Part shown: positions 41,902 to 53,352 of the stretch, piece after piece
How the letters are laid out: each line of letters begins with the position of its first letter
Numbering within the stretch: position 1 is the first letter of the stretch
Origin: Brachionus manjavacas
Lineage: Eukaryota > Rotifera > Eurotatoria > Ploima > Brachionidae
Length of the DNA: 64,000 nucleotides
Reading direction: 5' to 3'
Assembly (NCBI GenBank): GCA_019054805.1
Contig: JAHQIY010000001.1
Span: 4,168,501 to 4,232,500 of the forward strand
The notes under the pieces: model-generated
What the model was told of the DNA's origin: nothing
What the model saw: the letters and a program-made list of their open reading frames with translations, nothing else
The model's database searches: none
Position numbers and translations under genes: made by a program

Positions 41902-43876
41902 GGGGACGGTTCATTTTAGAATTGATTAATTTAAATTGATTAAATTAGCAAGTAATAAAAAAAATTTAGCAACACAAATATAGCAATAATTTTATTAAAA
42001 TTAGCAATAAACAAAAAGAAAAATAGTCAATTTAGCAATTATTCAATTTAGCAAATTTAAAAAAAGAAAAACCTAATAATCCAAAATTAGCGACAAACTA
42101 TCATAGTACTTATCAAAATTAGCTAAAGAATAATTTTTTTGTATTTCTTTAATTCTATCGTCTAATAAAATATAAGCTGGTTTCCGTTTGTATTGGATAC
42201 CGGTTTCTAATTTTACTAATAAATCTTCTGTTTTTTTGTTCTTCTCGAAATTTGTCCACCAGCGGATAAATGGACGGGTGCTTACTGAGCATGTTACTAA
42301 AGGCATTATGCCAAGCCTCTACAGAGTTGTTAGTGCGCGGTAGGCAATCATTAATTCGGCTGTTAACATTCCACAACTCAATTTTAAATCTAGGTTCAAC
42401 ATAAGTTGTTATAACTTTCACTCCTCTTCCTCTACCAGCTTTCTTAGTGGTGTCATACCCAATCCAAGTCTCTTCCATATAATTGAATAATTTTAATACA
42501 TTTTCGAAAAATTCTAAATTAGAGTCAAGTTCAGATTTTATTTTATTAAACAAGTATTTAACATCAACTGGGGGACAAAAGCTAAAACTTGGGCCAATTT
42601 TAAAACTTTTCGATGTTGCGGGCACTTGGAATAAGGCACACTTAAACCGAACTCCTGGATCTTCCGCCAAATTGCTTGCTTATAATGAAAAAAGCACCCA
42701 TATAAAATAATATTCGGGAAAACTTGTTCAACTGCATTTAGAAAAGCACGTTCAAAATCGGAAGACACTGACTTTGGAGGGTTTTCTAGCTCAGCTGTGA
42801 TGATTTCTAGGAATTTTACATAAATAATCTCATTCTTTTTTGGTAACAAGCAATAAACTAACGGGACACATTTTCCATTAATTAAACCATGAATTGTATA
42901 GACTTGTTCAAAATAAGTTGGCGCTATACTAAATGTGCCATCAGCAAATAAGTTATTGTTTTCTAACAATTTTAAATTTTCTTTTGTCGAAAAGATAAAA
43001 AATCTATTTGGATCATCTGCTCCTGAATCGTGCAATAAAAAATTTTTATTAGTCGAATCATCTTTTTCCAAAGTAAAAATCAAAAATTCTGGCAATTGTA
43101 TTTCAGAAAGATTTTTTGGCTCTTGGGGATAATCAGGTCTTGTTGATTTTTTAAACCTGTTAATAGCTTGACGATCGGCTTCATAAGTAGGCATATTTGC
43201 AACGGCCTCCTTCGATTTTACTTCGTTCACCACACTGGCAACGATTTGCCTCGGCGGCACGTTTGATATGACTTTAGAACATGCCACAGTCACTTCTTTC
43301 ATTTTTCTTCGTTTTTCCTTGATTTCAAAACGACTCAATTTAGGCGCATGGTTATGAGTACGATCGTCAGGTATACTAAAATGAATTGAATATTTTTCAC
43401 CAATTAAATTACCATCGGTATAACATTTTGCTTTGCATTTTAGTTGTGTCTCGATACATCGCCAGTTAAATCTACTCGAACTCTGACATGAAATTCTATA
43501 AAAGTATCCCTCATAGTACAATTGCGGCTGACCTCTTTGAGATGCCGTAACTTGACCGATTTGGTTGATATCGAACTCATCAAATTGTTCGATTAGGCTA
43601 TAAATGTCAGTTGAACAATTGGTTGTCATTTTTAAGATTTAATTAGACTAATCAATATAATTAATCTGAAATAATTAAAAAAGAAAAAACTTTTTTTGCT
43701 AAAAAACTTGCTAAAATAAGCATGCTAATTTTAGCTTAATCTGTTTGCTAATTTTTTTTTCTTAATTCAATTAGGTTTATTGCTAAATTTATTACATTGC
43801 TAAAATGAATTTTGCTAATTTTAATTTGCTAAATTGAATTAGCTAATTTTTAGTCTGCTAAAATAATACAGAGCCC
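41902..43876 (-). mobile_element. MULE transposon with TTAGCAA subterminal repeats (1975 bp)
   Basis: Inserted in LINE unit 2. The target word CAAACTAGG appears on both sides (41893-41901 and 43876-43884) but once in units 1 and 3, giving an 8-9 bp duplication typical of MULEs. Termini GGGGACGG and, reversed, GGGCTCTG are only loosely inverted. Inside the left end TTAGCAA or AGCAAT words recur six or more times in 150 bp. The right 210 bp carries about ten TTGCTAA words, the same motif inverted. It encodes a FLYWCH-MULE transposase on the minus strand. Confidence 0.85.
42073..43629 (-). pseudogene. FLYWCH-type MULE transposase, two homopolymer frameshifts
   Basis: The ATG at 43629 opens 363 codons. 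Residues ~38-93 form a FLYWCH zinc finger (YEGYFYRI, FNWRC, CKAKC, THNHAP). The MULE DDE core has Asp230 (LFADGTF), Asp291 (SSDFERA) and the C312-x2-H315 pair (YGCFFHYKQA). A one-base shift in the C run near 42575 moves the frame to that ending at 42155, with DVKYLFNKI, EETWIGY and CLPRTNNSVEAWHNAF (a conserved late Glu/His block). A second shift in the A run near 42236 leads to the terminal stretch IQYKRKPAYILLDDRIKEIQ and a stop at 42073. Otherwise intact. Whether the two indels are real or sequencing errors cannot be told here. Confidence 0.83.
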
Positions 43877-44024
43877 AAACTAGGAGCTGCAGCAGCAAAC
43901 GAAGATCCGATCTTAAATATGATCAACTAAACTCTCTGACAAGAATCTAGTAAAATAATCGGCAATTCGATCTTTAAAAAGCTCGATCAAGAGTTCAATT
44001 TCATGAGTTACTATTTTTTCGAGA

Positions 44025-44711
44025 ATGAGAATAATCAATTACAACAAATTGAAATTTTTACACATTAACTGCCAAACTTTAAACAATTCATTCAAAACAA
44101 CTCAAAAACATAACATAATTACAGAACTAGACGTAAATTTTATCAGCCTAAATGAGACTTATCTCAAAAAATCGAACAAATTTAACTTAAACAATTACAT
44201 CATTATAAGAACAGACAAAGAATTAGACAAAAAACAAAAAGGTGGTGGTGCAGCACTCGGTATAAGGAAACATTTTAATGGCAAGAGCATCCTATTTCCA
44301 GAATTTAAAGAGATAGCAGGTTTTTAAATTGAATTAAGCAAGCAAGATGTAATGTCAGTAATCTCGTACTATTCAAGTCCAGATTCTAATCTCAACACAA
44401 AGTTCTTCGGCTTTATCGTCGATAAGTATAAAAATTTCATAATCCTTGGAGATTTAAACGCCAAAAGTAAACTATGGTATTGTAAAGATACAAATAAAAA
44501 AGGAGAGGATTTAGAAAATTTTATCGAAAGAAACAATTTCTTCATTGTGAACAAAAACATACCAACATTTAAACGAAGTGGAAACGTTCTAAATTTATCA
44601 ATCTGCTCATCAAATCAAACATTTTTTGAATTTCAAGCGCTCGAAAATTTAATTACCGACCATCAACCTGTTCTAACTACATTCAATAATATTGAGAAAA
44701 TAAAAAAGTAG
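44025..44711 (+). pseudogene. LINE AP-endonuclease domain, unit 2
   Basis: Same as 39728-40480, including the shared TAA at 44325-44327. The second stop of unit 1 is a serine codon here (ATCTCGTAC), so the rest is open. One A fewer in the run near 44705 ends the frame early at KIKK. Confidence 0.8.
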
Positions 44712-45704
44712 ATTATGCATCAAAAATCAATTGGAGTAAATTCCCGAATCTCTAAGTCTGCTTAAACCGATTCGTAATCAAATAATAACAACTAAAACTT
44801 TAAAAGACTCTTAAATAGTCAAGAAGAATCCAAGCTCGAAGAAGAAACTGTAGTCAAAACTCTCGTTGATCCTAAAGACTTGAAATCAAGTGAAGAAATA
44901 AGTTTGCAGGCATCATAGAATGATCCAAGTTGATATTCTGTATAAATTTATTTGATTTTTCCATTTAATGATTCAAGATGTCAAGAGTTAATTCTAATCA
45001 ATTAGATTGAATTTCAAACTTAGAATTAGGTTTTCAATTTTTGTTTCTCTCTTTTTCTATCAACACATAGTTAAATCACAATAGAAAGATCCAAGTTGAT
45101 ATTCTCTACAAAATTTTATGATTTGTCCATTTATTGATTTGATATTGTTGTTTGTAGTAGAGAAACCTGGAGGTCTTAAAAATATTGCTAATTCAGCCTA
45201 CTCTCTAAAAATTTTCATTTCTGGACACAAAAACCACTAAATTAAATTTCTTGTTCCCAAGTTACTGTTAAGTGTTGTACAGTTAAAAAAATCATCCTTC
45301 AAGTCTTGATTGATTTATCAATATGCTTCTTGCATTTTTGAATAAGATTAAATTGCAAGTTTGAATACTTTTTCCCTAAAATCTTGCCTTGCTGCTCCAG
45401 AACAATCAGTTTGAGAATCTTTCACTAAATAATTTAATTTTTAGTTTATTTTTAACTTTACACAAACTGTTTTCATTGCAAGGAAAAATATGTAAAAAGG
45501 AAAAATTCCTAATTCAGTTGTTGAACAAGCTGTATTTAAGGAGGAAAATTTTCGGTTTTTTCAGTGACTGGCTCAAGAATATAAAATGAAACATAGAACT
45601 GGTAATAATCTAGTTTATGATGGCGTGCTTATTTTAGAAAGTTAAATCGAAACAATGGAAAAAATAACTAAATTAACATTAAAAACTATTCAAAAATTAC
45701 AAAC

Positions 45705-46127
45705 TTGGACGAATTCGGTTTCAACCACGTTCTGCAGCTCTTAGACACTGCGAGGATGATCAACCAAGCATATCAAACCTTGGAATATCAACCTGACCAC
45801 GTTTTCATTAGACCAGCTCCATCAAGAAGGCAAGTCATGTTTCAACAAAACCCACAAAGTTATCCACAAAACTATCACGTTCCATTATTTTATCTAAACC
45901 AACCACTAGCGTCACTAAGCATTCAAAATACTAATCCAGAAGAGTGTCGTTGCAATAATTCTAACGGGCGGCACGCCGCTTGCCCAAAATCATATTCAGA
46001 ATTAATCAAAGCCGTAGTAAATAAAAAGCATAAATTAGACAAAAAAATAAATCCAAATCAAGCCCAAACAAGCACTAGAATCTATTCACAATTCAATCAA
46101 AACTCTACCACCCAAAATCAAACATAA
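45705..46127 (+). pseudogene. LINE ORF1-like frame, unit 3
   Basis: As unit 1 with one amino-acid change (FYLNQP for FYLYQP), shared with unit 4. Confidence 0.55.
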
Positions 46128-46314
46128 GGTTAAATTAAACTAATAATCAAATTATTTGAAAATATCAAACTAGGAGCTGCAGCAGCAAACGAAGATCCGA
46201 TCTTAAATATGATCAACTAAACTCTCTGACAAGAATCTAGTAAAATAATCGGCAATTCGATCTTTAAAAAGCTCGATCAAGAGTTCAATTTCATGAGTTA
46301 CTATTTTTTCGAGA

Positions 46315-47001
46315 ATGAGAATAATCAATTACAACAAATTGAAATTTTTACACATTAACTGCCAAACTTTAAACAATTCATTCAAAACAACTCAAAAACA
46401 TAACATAATTACAGAACTAGACGTAAATTTTATCAGCCTAAATGAGACTTATCTCAAAAAATCGAACAAATTTAACTTAAACAATTACATCATTATAAGA
46501 ACAGACAAAGAATTAGACAAAAAACAAAAAGGTGGTGGTGCAGCACTCGGTATAAGGAAACATTTTAATGGCAAGAGCATCCTATTTCCAGAATTTAAAG
46601 AGATAGCAGGTTTTTAAATTGAATTAAGCAAGCAAGATGTAATGTCAGTAATCTAGTACTATTCAAGTCCAGATTCTAATCTCAACACAAAGTTCTTCGG
46701 CTTTATCGTCGATAAGTATAAAAATTTCATAATCCTTGGAGATTTAAACGCCAAAAGTAAACTATGGTATTGTAAAGATACAAATAAAAAAGGAGAGGAT
46801 TTAGAAAATTTTATCGAAAGAAACAATTTCTTCATTGTGAACAAAAACATACCAACATTTAAACGAAGTGGAAACGTTCTAAATTTATCAATCTGCTCAT
46901 CAAATCAAACATTTTTTGAATTTCAAGCGCTCGAAAATTTAATTACCGACCATCAACCTGTTCTAACTACATTCAATAATATTGAGAAAATAAAAAAGTA
47001 G
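46315..47001 (+). pseudogene. LINE AP-endonuclease domain, unit 3
   Basis: As unit 2 in run lengths, but with both internal stops of unit 1 (TAA and TAG). Mixed sharing of variants among units suggests exchange between them. Confidence 0.8.
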
Positions 47002-47995
47002 ATTATGCATCAAAAATCAATTGGAGTAAATTCCCGAATCTCTAAGTCTGCTTAAACCGATTCGTAATCAAATAATAACAACTAAAACTTTAAAAGACTC
47101 TTAAATAGTCAAGAAGAATCCAAGCTCGAAGAAGAAACTGTAGTCAAAACTCTCGTTGATCCTAAAGACTTGAAATCAAGTGAAGAAATAAGTTTGCAGG
47201 CATCATAGAATGATCCAAGTTGATATTCTGTATAAATTTATTTGATTTTTCCATTTAATGATTCAAGATGTCAAGAGTTAATTCTAATCAATTAGATTGA
47301 ATTTCAAACTTAGAATTAGGTTTTCAATTTTTGTTTCTCTCTTTTTCTATCAACACATAGTTAAATCACAATAGAAAGATCCAAGTTGATATTCTCTACA
47401 AAATTTTATGATTTGTCCATTTATTGATTTGATATTGTTGTTTGTAGTAGAGAAACCTGGAGGTCTTAAAAATATTGCTAATTCAGCCTACTCTCTAAAA
47501 ATTTTCATTTCTGGACACAAAAACCACTAAATTAAATTTCTTGTTCCCAAGTTACTGTTAAGTGTTGTACAGTTAAAAAAATCATCCTTCAAGTCTTGAT
47601 TGATTTATCAATATGCTTCTTGCATTTTTGAATAAGATTAAATTGCAAGTTTGAATACTTTTTCCCTAAAATCTTGCCTTGCTGCTCCAGAACAATCAGT
47701 TTGAGAATCTTTCACTAAATAATTTAATTTTTAGTTTATTTTTAACTTTACACAAACTGTTTTCATTGCAAGGAAAAATATGTAAAAAGGAAAAAATTCC
47801 TAATTCAGTTGTTGAACAAGCTGTATTTAAGGAGGAAAATTTTCGGTTTTTTCAGTGACTGGCTCAAGAATATAAAATGAAACATAGAACTGGTAATAAT
47901 CTAGTTTATGATGGCGTGCTTATTTTAGAAAGTTAAATCGAAACAATGGAAAAAATAACTAAATTAACATTAAAAACTATTCAAAAATTACAAAC

Positions 47996-48274
47996 TTGGA
48001 CGAATTCGGTTTCAACCACGTTCTGCAGCTCTTAGACACTGCGAGGATGATCAACCAAGCATATCAAACCTTGGAATATCAACCTGACCACGTTTTCATT
48101 AGACCAGCTCCATCAAGAAGGCAAGTCATGTTTCAACAAAACCCACAAAGTTATCCACAAAACTATCACGTTCCATTATTTTATCTAAACCAACCACTAG
48201 CGTCACTAAGCATTCAAAATACTAATCCAGAAGAGTGTCGTTGCAATAATTCTAACGGGCGGCACGCCGCTTGA
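47996..48274 (+). pseudogene. LINE ORF1-like frame, unit 4, truncated
   Basis: Ends after NSNGRHAA where the unit is joined to the 5' part of another unit at TTG; a new stop is created at the joint. Confidence 0.7.
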
Positions 48275-48309
48275 TTTTTCCATTTAATGATTCAAGATGT
48301 CAAGAGTTA

Positions 48310-50587
48310 CAGTGGTGTTCCGGATTTAGTAATTTACGATAATTTACGTAAAAAATAGTAAATTTACCGAATTTTACGTAAAATATTGTAAATTTACGTA
48401 AATTTACAAAAGTAAAAAAACTTAAATTTACCAGTTTTTACGTAAAAATTGGTAAATTTCGAACATTTTACGTAAATTAGTGTAAAAAAAAAAATGTCCA
48501 AAAAATTGAAATAATTTGGCACATTCTTTAAAAATTTTTTTTTAAATGAATTTATATGAAAATGAATTTTTTTTATCCTTCAACATTTATTTTCAAAATT
48601 ATAAAAAAAAATTTACCATAATTTACGTAAATTTTGGTAAAATGTAATAATTTTAATGGTAAAAAATAGTAAAAAATGGTAAAAAATGGTTAAAGGAAAA
48701 TTAATTAAAGGAATATTTATTAACAAAAAATAACTTGATTAAACATATACAATTGAATAGATTAACATTTTATTTTTTGATTTATCCATTTTGATTGAAT
48801 TAGATGCCCTTTAAGAAAATTTAATACAAGCTAATATTTCGAACTAGTACATAAAAAAGATTTTGAAAGAAAAACGTGAAACCATTAAAAAAAGAGCAAA
48901 CAAGCTAGCTTTAAGTTGTAAGCTTACAAAATATATTCAAGTAAATTTATTTTCGAATAAATTCTAAATCATTTAAAATTAAAAATTTTAATAGGATTAA
49001 ACTAATTCAAATTTGGGCTGCTATAGTTCGTCTGAAAATGTTAAAAACATTTTTTTAAAATTCAAAATTAAAATTAGCAGCTCGATTATAAGAAAATAAA
49101 GGTTTAAACTAGGTTTGTCTTTAATTTAGTTAGTCAAATGTAAATCTTATTGTTTTTATTAGTAAGGATTCAGATACCGACGTCTCCGGCAGTCCCCATA
49201 CCTATCTGAATCTCATAAGCTCCAAAGGCTAGTCTGGTGCTTAAAACATTATAATTGTGATTTTAAAGAATTTATTTTCGTTGATGAAACAACCATTCGG
49301 TTATTTGAACCTCCTATGTATCACCTTAGGTACCTATCTGCATATCCAGACGCGTTTCCTTGTACTTCAAAAACAAAATCAAAGCTTAATGTTTGGGGAG
49401 GTATATCATTTATGGGACCAACAAATTTAGCAGTAATTTATTTTCAAAAATATTACTAGAATTTTAAAAAATTTTATAACAATAGGTATTCACATCGAAT
49501 TTAGATTCGATACTGTATAGAGAAATATTGGCTCAATACTTATTGCCTTTTGGTGCAATAAATTATGATTTTTGGTTTAAATTACATCAGGATAATGACC
49601 CCAAGCATAGATCTAAAATTTGTACGAATTTTCTAGAGAAAAATAACGTTTATTGGGTAAGTTTTTCAAAAATTTAATAATAAATTTAATGTCATTTTGA
49701 GTTTTTTTTTGCTTTTTTTTTTCCAATTCTCAGAATGGTAAAGTTTTTTGTCTAATAAAAATGTTTTAAAAATTTAGGTCAAGTCCCCGCCAAAATCATC
49801 CGATCTAAATCCAATTGAGTGTATGTGGAATGAATTAAAAGTTTTTTTAAGAAAACAGAAAATTCAAAATGAAAATGATGCCTTAAAAGCTATCAAGGAC
49901 TTCAAAATTTTGCTAACACCAGAAAAATGTCAAAATTACATTAAACATTTAAAAAAGGTTAAAATTGAAAATATAAAAATAAAATTGTAATTAATTTAAA
50001 GTAAAATCTAGACAATAATTAAAGTAATAGAAAATCAAGGAGGTTGGCCAAACAATTAAAAAGCATTAAAACTATTCAAGATATTTTTTTTTATATTTAA
50101 AAAATGTAAATAAAAAGTTTTCAATCAAAATGGATAAATCAAAAAATAAAATGTTAATCTATTCAATTGTTTATGTTTAATCAAGTTATTTTTTGTTAAT
50201 AAATATTCCTTTAATTAATTTAAATTTTTCACCATTTTTTACCATTTTTTACTATTTTTTACCATTAAAATTATTACATTTTACCAAAATTTACGTAAAT
50301 TATGGTAAATTTTTTTTTATTCATAATTTTGAAAATAAATGTTGAAGGATAAAAAAAATTCAATTTTTTTTAAAAAGTGCCAAATTATTTCAATTTTTGG
50401 ACATTTTTTTTTTACACTAATTTACGTAAAATGTTCGAAATTTACCAATTTTTACGTAAAAACTGGTAAATTTAAGTTTTTTTACTTTTGTAAATTTACG
50501 TAAATTTACAATATTTTACGTAAAATTCGGTAAATTTACTATTTTTTACGTAAATTATCGTAAATTACTAAATCCGGAACACCACTG
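48310..50587 (+). mobile_element. Tc1/mariner transposon with ~480 bp TIRs (2278 bp)
   Basis: Starts CAGTGGTGTTCCGGATTTAG and ends with its complement, flanked by TA (48308-48309 and 50588-50589) inside a LINE-unit fragment whose flanks rejoin exactly. Inverted repeats run 48310-48799 and 50120-50587 and are full of TTTACGTAAA-type words. A spliced transposase lies between them on the plus strand. The two long arms are almost identical, so insertion is young. Confidence 0.9.
49172..49990 (+). CDS. Mariner/Tc1-like transposase, intron-containing (partial model)
   Basis: Three exons can be read: ~49172-49432, 49486-49656 and 49778-49990, with introns GTAATT..AATAG and GTAAGT..TTTAG, both phase 0. 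Exon A has EFIFVDETTIRLFEPP (first catalytic Asp) and LNVWGGISFMG. Exon B has LHQDNDPKH (second Asp). Exon C has SPPKSSDLNPIECMWNELK (third acidic residue, Glu) and ends KIENIKIKL. No internal stop or frameshift is seen. The N-terminal exon(s) are uncertain: 48850-48937 reads ILKEKRETIKKRANKLAL before a donor GTAAAT and could be the DNA-binding start. The catalytic core appears intact, unusual in this window. Confidence 0.82.
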
Positions 50588-50735
50588 TAATTCTAATCAA
50601 TTAGATTGAATTTCAAACTTAGAATTAGGTTTTCAATTTTTGTTTCTCTCTTTTTCTATTAATCTTTTTCGAAATTCCACTTAAAGATTCACAATAGAAA
50701 GATCCAAGTTGACAATATTGTTATTGATTTGATAT
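50588..50735 (+). repeat. Remainder of LINE unit 5
   Basis: Continues the unit sequence interrupted by the mariner (TTCTAATCAATTAGATTG..., then TTTCTCTCTTTTTCTAT and AGATCCAAGTTGA), with a small rearrangement near 50660. The array ends here. Confidence 0.75.
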
Positions 50736-50746
50736 AACAATCAAAT

Positions 50747-51163
50747 ATGTTAATCGATCATGCAGTTGGAACTAGTGTTTGTGTAGCAAGACGCGGATTA
50801 GCTGAATTTTTGGGGCCAGACATTAACGATGATGAAGATCTTTCAATTTTCGATTATGTGCGCTCGACAATGAACATGACTCAAATTCTAGAAATGCAAC
50901 GAGAGAGGCGCCTTGAAATAGCAAATAAAACAAAAAGAATCGAAGCCCGTATTGCTCTAATAACAAAAGATCAAATCGAGGAAGAAGTCAAACGGATTTG
51001 GCAATCAAATGGTCAAATGGGAAAACGAAAGAGTGTTAGCAAGAATGATAGAGATGAAGCTCATAGAAATATTGTCAAAAAAATTCGAATCGCAGAAACC
51101 AACAATATGCACTTAGATTTTTTGGAACGCAATCGCAATCGCAACCACAATTTTGATAATTAA
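50747..51163 (+). CDS. Unrecognised 138-codon ORF
   Basis: An ATG-initiated frame with normal amino-acid variety (not the Lys/Asn/Ile bias of random AT-rich frames). It has an acidic patch (DINDDEDLSIFDYV), a long charged helical stretch (EMQRERRLEIANKTKRIEAR, IEEEVKRIW) and a basic C-terminus ending NRNRNHNF. I recognise no family. It follows directly on the LINE-array remnant and may be the last exon of a transposon or host gene whose 5' part was replaced by the array. No signal peptide or membrane segment. Confidence 0.45.
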   Translation: MLIDHAVGTSVCVARRGLAEFLGPDINDDEDLSIFDYVRSTMNMTQILEMQRERRLEIANKTKRIEARIALITKDQIEEEVKRIWQSNGQMGKRKSVSKNDRDEAHRNIVKKIRIAETNNMHLDFLERNRNRNHNFDN

Positions 51164-51319
51164 TTAATTAATTTTCTTTTATCTTTTTTAATTTTTCTTC
51201 GATCCTTATAAAATAAATTTTAATAAAATAAAATTTCTTTATCAAAAAACTCTGGCAATCCAGTCGAATTATCATTCATTTCTTCTAAGCTATGGTTGTG
51301 TTCTCGAGCTTCTTGTTAA

Positions 51320-51829
51320 CACTAGAAGCACCAACGAGTCAAAATGACTCTGTTTTTTCGATTTTTGGCCGCTAAAATCTAAGTCAATTTTTGCTATTTG
51401 AGCATAATTTTTTATTTTCCACATAAAAAAAAAATAAATTTCTAAATTAACTAAATTTAAATAAAAAAAATATTTCTTTTGTACAAAATCAAGTATATAT
51501 TACTAGAAGCACCAAAAAGAGTCATTTTGACTCGTTTTTATTAAAATTTAAAATTAATTAAAATTTTGAATTTATCTACAAAATCAATTGATGAAATGAA
51601 AGATGAAAAATTGGTTCAAAAAGGAATGAATTCATTAGAAGATAAAATTTTTGCCAGATACTTTTTTTTAGCCAAATTTTTATTTTTACTCAATTAAAAT
51701 TAATTTTTTTAATAGATTTATCCAAATAATAAAATTATTATCCATTTTTTTCTATTAGATTCCATTAAAACAAGTCATTTTGACTCGTTTTGGTGCTTCT
51801 AGGAGCTAAAAATTTTGGTGCTTTTAGTG
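51320..51829. mobile_element. piggyBac MITE (510 bp)
   Basis: Flanked on both sides by TTAA (51316-51319 and 51830-51833), the piggyBac target. Termini read inward CACTAGAAGCACCAA and CACTAAAAGCACCAA. Just inside are palindromes GAGTCAAAATGACTC. Further copies of the end sequence within (near 51503 and 51812) suggest a nested or internally duplicated element. No transposase. Confidence 0.88.
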
Positions 51830-52080
51830 TTAAAACCATTATTTGTTATTTATTTCAGCTTGAATTTAATTTCAACAGAACTAAAATGTTAGCTTAACGA
51901 AGTATTCAATTAACAGGTGATGAATAAATCATCGGAAAAGCTAAACAATGAATAATTAAATAAAACAAAAAGGATAATTGGTTCTGGTTTTTTGCCTCAA
52001 AGAAAAAACTCCTTATAGCCTTTCTTATCGTATCATTTAGAAATCGTTGAATCTTAATCGTTTCCGTATATTTATAGTTG

Positions 52081-52199
52081 TGTGAGCGTCCTCATTCCTA
52101 TAAATACTAATACTATAGAAGAGAGTAAACATATTTAAACACAATGCTATTCTGTATTTATTCAGTCCTAAACCTTAGCCCAAAACCCCGTACTTATTA
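52081..52199 (+). repeat. Short LTR-like repeat, copy 1
   Basis: TGTGAGCGTCCTCATTCC, a TATA-like CTATAAATAC, and CAGTCCTAAACC to CCCCGTACTTA match the solo LTR at 60013-60128. The final CA is altered here and no target duplication is visible. Confidence 0.7.
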
Positions 52200-52289
52200 A
52201 AATTTTCAGTTTTTTCAGTGACTGGCTCAAGAATTTAAAATGAAACACAGAATTGGTAATAATCTAGTTTATGATGGCGTGTTTATTTC
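52200..52289 (+). repeat. LINE-array unit fragment
   Basis: Matches unit positions corresponding to 38983-39072 (TTTTTTCAGTGACTGGCTCA, TAATCTAGTTTATGATGGCG) with a few changes. An isolated piece ~1.5 kb beyond the array. Confidence 0.8.
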
Positions 52290-52310
52290 AATTCTTGTTA
52301 ATTTCAAGCC

Positions 52311-53135
52311 TTAAGTAATTATATAATCTTTAAAAATGTAGTAGGAGTTAATTTCACTGGATTCAAATTTTATTTCTTTAAGGAGAACAATGTCGCGAAA
52401 ATTATGTGCAAAAAACAGTTCTAGAAGATTAGGTAATAAAAACAATTTCAATGTGAAATTACTATCTTGTTCAAATATGGAAATTGATTTAAAAAGCTCC
52501 TGTTTGCAGTTTTCTTCAATTGGCTGGTTTGCATGATTTTCAGTCTTCAATTTCGCCTTCTTTTACTTTTTTAAAAGTTTTTAGGCATATCACAATTTAA
52601 GGTACTTTTTCGTTTTTTTTTTACTTTTTGACCAAGATGTCAAAATCAGTTTTTTTCATGGCCTTCAAGTCTTCAGAAGCAGGTTTCATTTTCTCGCTCT
52701 CTTTTTTTGATACTTGATTGGAATTTTTAAATAGCTATCTCTTCATTAGGATTGGTATTTGTTGCTTTTTTTCAGTATTTCGTCTTGATAAGTTAAGGCA
52801 GGTTCATCATCAAGGGTTTCGTCCAAATCAATAATCTCTTCGCTACATTCCGCTCTTTTTCCAATTATTTTAAAACTTAAGTAATTAGTTTTATAAAATG
52901 CTGCTTTTTCATGGCCTAATCCAGAACATTTCTTGCGAAATTTCTTAAATGACTCACATCCTGAATGGATTTGACCAAATATTTTTCAGAAAGTACATCG
53001 CGTGTAATATCCTGATTGTTGAACAGGACATCGTTGACAGTTTTTGGCGTGGTTGTTTGGCCCGTTTATTAAGCGTTTTAATTTTTGCTATTGTAGGTAG
53101 TTCCAGGTAGTTATTGTGCCGGCTTTTTGGCATAG
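52311..53135 (-). pseudogene. Decayed zinc-finger-like gene
   Basis: On the minus strand an ATG near 53135 gives MPKSRHNNYLELPTIAK. After a frameshift a Cys/His-rich stretch reads CQRCPVQQSGYYTRC, a stop, GQIHSGCESFKKFRKKC and GHEKAAFYKTNY, followed by acidic sequence. After several stops a final open stretch (52550-52311) follows. The Cys/His spacing suggests a zinc finger. A ~95 bp piece of it recurs at 57449-57548, so it probably belongs to a transposable element. Family not recognised. Confidence 0.5.
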
Positions 53136-53352
53136 ACTTGTCAAAAAGTAGCCCGCTAAAATAAACGAGTCAACAACCGTGACCGGTTAGCTCTGACCGC
53201 ATTCAAGACTGCTTTAAATATCTTTTATATATTTTAAGAATTATATAAAGGATATCTAAAAAATTATTAGTATTCTCGAATATTTTTTAAATCTAAGAAA
53301 CACACTTTAAAAACTGTTTTTTTACTTTTTGCTTTTTTTTAAAAATAATTTA

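Larger units (their letters stand above)
38332..48273 (+). repeat. Tandem array of 2290-bp dead LINE units
   Basis: Units start with ATAAGTTTGCAGGCATC at 38332, 40622, 44898 and 47188, a constant 2290 bp period once the 1975 bp MULE in unit 2 is removed. The first three are complete. The fourth stops after 1086 bp and is joined at a shared TTG to position ~58 of a fifth unit. Each complete unit has a 5' region, an ORF1-like frame and the endonuclease part of ORF2, but no reverse transcriptase. Units differ by rare substitutions and A/T-run lengths. The tandem order and shared lesions point to amplification by recombination and away from retrotransposition. Confidence 0.9.
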
